A program made the position numbers and the translations under genes. This document shows positions 62,140 through 64,000 of a stretch of 64,000 bases of DNA, piece after piece (the first letter of the stretch is position 1; each line of letters starts with the position of its first letter). This DNA comes from an uncultured Algibacter sp. Its GTDB lineage: Bacteria > Bacteroidota > Bacteroidia > Flavobacteriales > Flavobacteriaceae. Location of the stretch: positions 62,001-126,000 of the forward strand of contig NZ_CANMAU010000007.1 in the NCBI RefSeq assembly GCF_947495925.1, read 5' to 3'. The notes beneath the pieces were generated by a model. It searched no databases and was not told where the DNA came from. It saw only the letters and a program-made list of their open reading frames with translations.

Positions 62140-62502
62140 TTATTTTTTCTTTTTACTTGCTTTGGCCAAAGGGTTAAAAGCGATGCACAGATCTAACCAA
62201 TAAGAAAGATCTTTTTCAGAATCAAAACCATCTGGTGTTACAAAAATATACCCTTTCATTGGGCGTCCTGTAAAATCCATTGGGAGGCATTCGGGTTTTT
62301 CTAGCTCAGAGAGGTAGACGGTTTCACCAATACGAGCCATGAGTAAACTGTCGCCATATTTTTTATCAATATGAATACCACAAAGCATTTTATTATCAAC
62401 CTTAAAACACAAACCTCCCATCATTTTTAATTCGCTATAAAATATTTTCTTTTCATGTAGTTGACGGCGGATTCTATCTGCTAAATATTCATCGTAGGCC
62501 AT
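62140..62502 (-). CDS. TfoX/Sxy family N-terminal domain protein
   Basis: A 120-residue protein, mostly the TfoX N-terminal domain: ELKMMGGLCFKVDNKMLCGI, then GDSLLMARIG and MKGYIFVTPDGFD, and a lysine-rich tail (KASKKKK). TfoX in gamma-proteobacteria controls competence; in Bacteroidota this short form is found widely with no known role. It lies 4 bases after the acyltransferase gene. Confidence 0.8.
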   Translation of the reverse strand: MAYDEYLADRIRRQLHEKKIFYSELKMMGGLCFKVDNKMLCGIHIDKKYGDSLLMARIGETVYLSELEKPECLPMDFTGRPMKGYIFVTPDGFDSEKDLSYWLDLCIAFNPLAKASKKKK

Positions 62503-62506
62503 AAAA

Positions 62507-63598
62507 CTAGTTTTTAATTTTGTCGATTAGTTTTCTAATTAAATTATATATAAAAGTATTGGTTTTAGCATAATGGAACGAAATAAAACAAGCAACTATC
62601 ATAAATAGAAGCGCTCCAACAATGGCCTCATAAGGTTCTAAGGATTTGTTTAGGAAACGCTTTAATCCATAACCAGTAAAACTTCCATAGAGCAATATAA
62701 AATGAATCACGTAAATGGACAAGGTTTTTTCTCCAATACGTCCTATGATTGACCGTTTTAGATAACGCTCTAAGGCATAAAATAGTCCAAATAGTATAAG
62801 CACATTACCAAGTCTAGTAAATAAGTAATTATAATCTGCACTTTGCTGCAATAATTCAATACCTATCAGTGTGGATAGCTCAATTAATAACCATGAAGAA
62901 CAATAAATTAAAAAACTACCAACTGCAAAAAATGTAATAACTGTAATAGGTTTAAACCGGTTTTTATGGACGTGCCTGAAAAACACTGTGGATATAAAAG
63001 CACCAAAAGCAGAGTAACCAAACCACGGTAGGATGGTAAAGACAGAACCATTACTTTTAGTCATATAATTTGCAATAACCAGAGGAACATGCTCTAATGT
63101 TATTGTTCTATATAAAGGTTCGGTTACAAAGCAAACACAACCTATTATAAAAAGTAGAATTGAAAAAATATAACTATGCCTTTTTAAAACAACATGTAGG
63201 CCTACCAGAAAAATAAGAGACAACCCAATGCATTGTAAAACATCAATAACTAAAAAATATGGGTTAAAATACCCCGTTAACCATCCAAAAATATTAATGC
63301 GTAAACTATAGCCGATTCCAATCAGTAAGAGCCCTCTAAATACCCCCTTTTTTATTCTTCCCTTATCATCGCCTTTTGCAAAAGCTCGCAATAGTAAATA
63401 AGTAAACACGAGTCCAGATATAGTGAAAAATACGGGAGCAGTTATACCTCTAAAATAAGACCATAAATTATAGATGGTGTTGGTGTTATCTCTATATGAT
63501 GGAGCTAAAAGAGTATCTATGAAATGCCCTTGTAGCATCATTAAAATAGCAAATGCTCTAACGGCATCGATAAAGTATAAGCGATTAGATTGCTGCAT
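62507..63598 (-). CDS. Heparan-alpha-glucosaminide N-acetyltransferase-like membrane protein
   Basis: A 363-residue protein with about ten membrane spans. The start RLYFIDAVRAFAILMMLQGH, with the conserved His, and FFTISGLVFTYLLLRA match the catalytic domain of the HGSNAT/DUF1624 group; an acyltransferase_3-type match is also possible. These proteins move acyl groups across or at the membrane. First gene of the operon with tfoX-like and aldo/keto reductase genes. Confidence 0.8.
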   Translation of the reverse strand: MQQSNRLYFIDAVRAFAILMMLQGHFIDTLLAPSYRDNTNTIYNLWSYFRGITAPVFFTISGLVFTYLLLRAFAKGDDKGRIKKGVFRGLLLIGIGYSLRINIFGWLTGYFNPYFLVIDVLQCIGLSLIFLVGLHVVLKRHSYIFSILLFIIGCVCFVTEPLYRTITLEHVPLVIANYMTKSNGSVFTILPWFGYSAFGAFISTVFFRHVHKNRFKPITVITFFAVGSFLIYCSSWLLIELSTLIGIELLQQSADYNYLFTRLGNVLILFGLFYALERYLKRSIIGRIGEKTLSIYVIHFILLYGSFTGYGLKRFLNKSLEPYEAIVGALLFMIVACFISFHYAKTNTFIYNLIRKLIDKIKN

Positions 63599-63687
63599 AG
63601 TTTAGTTTGGTAGCTATAAATATACTTTTAATTAAATTAAAGAGAATGTTTGTAAAGTGATATATTTATGAAATCATAAGAGTTTAA

Positions 63688-64000
63688 ATGGCTGAATTTA
63701 TTAAATCATTTTCAAATTATGCTTGGGGATTTCCCCTTGTCGTTTTGCTTATTGGAGGTGGTTTCTATCTTTTAATTTTATCTAAATTTTCACCATTTCG
63801 ATTTTTAGGACATGCTATTCAAGTACTTAAAGGAACATACGATGATCCTAATGATCCCGGGCAAATATCTCATTTTAAAGCTTTAACAACAGCATTGTCG
63901 TCAACCATTGGAATGGGGAATATAGCAGGCGTCGCCGTTGCTATTTCTGTTGGTGGCCCTGGAGCTATGTTTTGGATGTGGGTGAGTGCTCTTGTTGGGA
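63688..64000 (+). CDS. Alanine/glycine:cation symporter, 5' part
   Basis: An open frame from ATG at 63688 to the window end, about 104 residues. The start MAEFIKSFSNYAWGFPLVVL, LGHAIQVLKGTYDDPND and the signature ALSSTIGMGNIAGVAVAI followed by GGPGAMFWMWVSAL identify the AGCS family, which imports alanine or glycine with sodium or protons. The gene continues beyond the window. It is divergent from the acyltransferase gene. Confidence 0.9.
   Translation, partial: MAEFIKSFSNYAWGFPLVVLLIGGGFYLLILSKFSPFRFLGHAIQVLKGTYDDPNDPGQISHFKALTTALSSTIGMGNIAGVAVAISVGGPGAMFWMWVSALVG

Noticed and set aside
1-64000. Insertion sequences, prophage or toxin-antitoxin genes
   Set aside because: No transposase DDE or HUH motifs, integrase, phage structural gene or paired small toxin gene was seen on either strand.

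Overview
The window is AT-rich and looks like chromosomal DNA from a gliding, probably marine member of the Flavobacteriaceae. The support is gldF/gldG gliding-motility genes, two CotH-like proteins with type IX secretion tails, 'MKK...AQ' signal peptides, an AraC regulator with a membrane N-terminus, and promoter -7 boxes of the Bacteroidota form TAnnTTTG. I saw no rRNA, tRNA, CRISPR array, transposase or prophage. Genus cannot be assigned by reading alone.

Region 1 (1-13.3 kb) is mostly minus-strand operons: a TetR-like regulator, an ABC1/AarF kinase and a flavin reductase cut by the window edge; an aquaporin; a DUF2911 protein on the plus strand; a PIG-L deacetylase, a 35-residue membrane peptide, a sodium:solute symporter and a Gfo/Idh/MocA dehydrogenase; two tandem M28 lipoprotein peptidases; and a universal stress protein. 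Region 2 (13.3-23.6 kb) is signalling and redox: a TPR/histidine kinase/receiver/adenylate cyclase fusion, a pyruvate:ferredoxin oxidoreductase homologue that has lost three of the four proximal-cluster cysteines, an OsmC protein, and a sigma-54 activator with a cyclic-nucleotide-binding domain. A -24/-12 promoter and palindromic upstream sites lie between the activator and osmC, so the parts of a local sigma-54 circuit are all present.

Region 3 (23.6-36.4 kb) holds a CotH gene broken by a single in-frame amber codon, a small Crp-linked operon (tautomerase, SDR, NTF2-like), dnaN, gldG and gldF with a third gene between them, SAM hydroxide adenosyltransferase, phoH and purC. Region 4 (36.4-55 kb) is accessory: two orphan membrane proteins bounded by stem-loop repeats, and a uronic-acid polysaccharide locus (PL8 lyase, BNR_4-GH105 fusion, kduI, AraC regulator, DUF4861, GH127) that has no SusC/SusD pair here. 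Scattered through it are eight copies of an unannotated repeat. Six have all the parts of a minus-strand small RNA gene: a perfect TAnnTTTG box, a conserved 138-150 nt body and a GC hairpin followed by a T-tract. Two copies are decayed. This small RNA family is the best candidate for an undescribed system.

Region 5 (55-64 kb) carries the second CotH protein, a lipoprotein, an alpha carbonic anhydrase, a TonB-dependent-receptor-like barrel, an aldo/keto reductase between an intact TfoX gene and a TfoX fragment, a membrane acyltransferase, and the start of an alanine/glycine:cation symporter cut by the window end.
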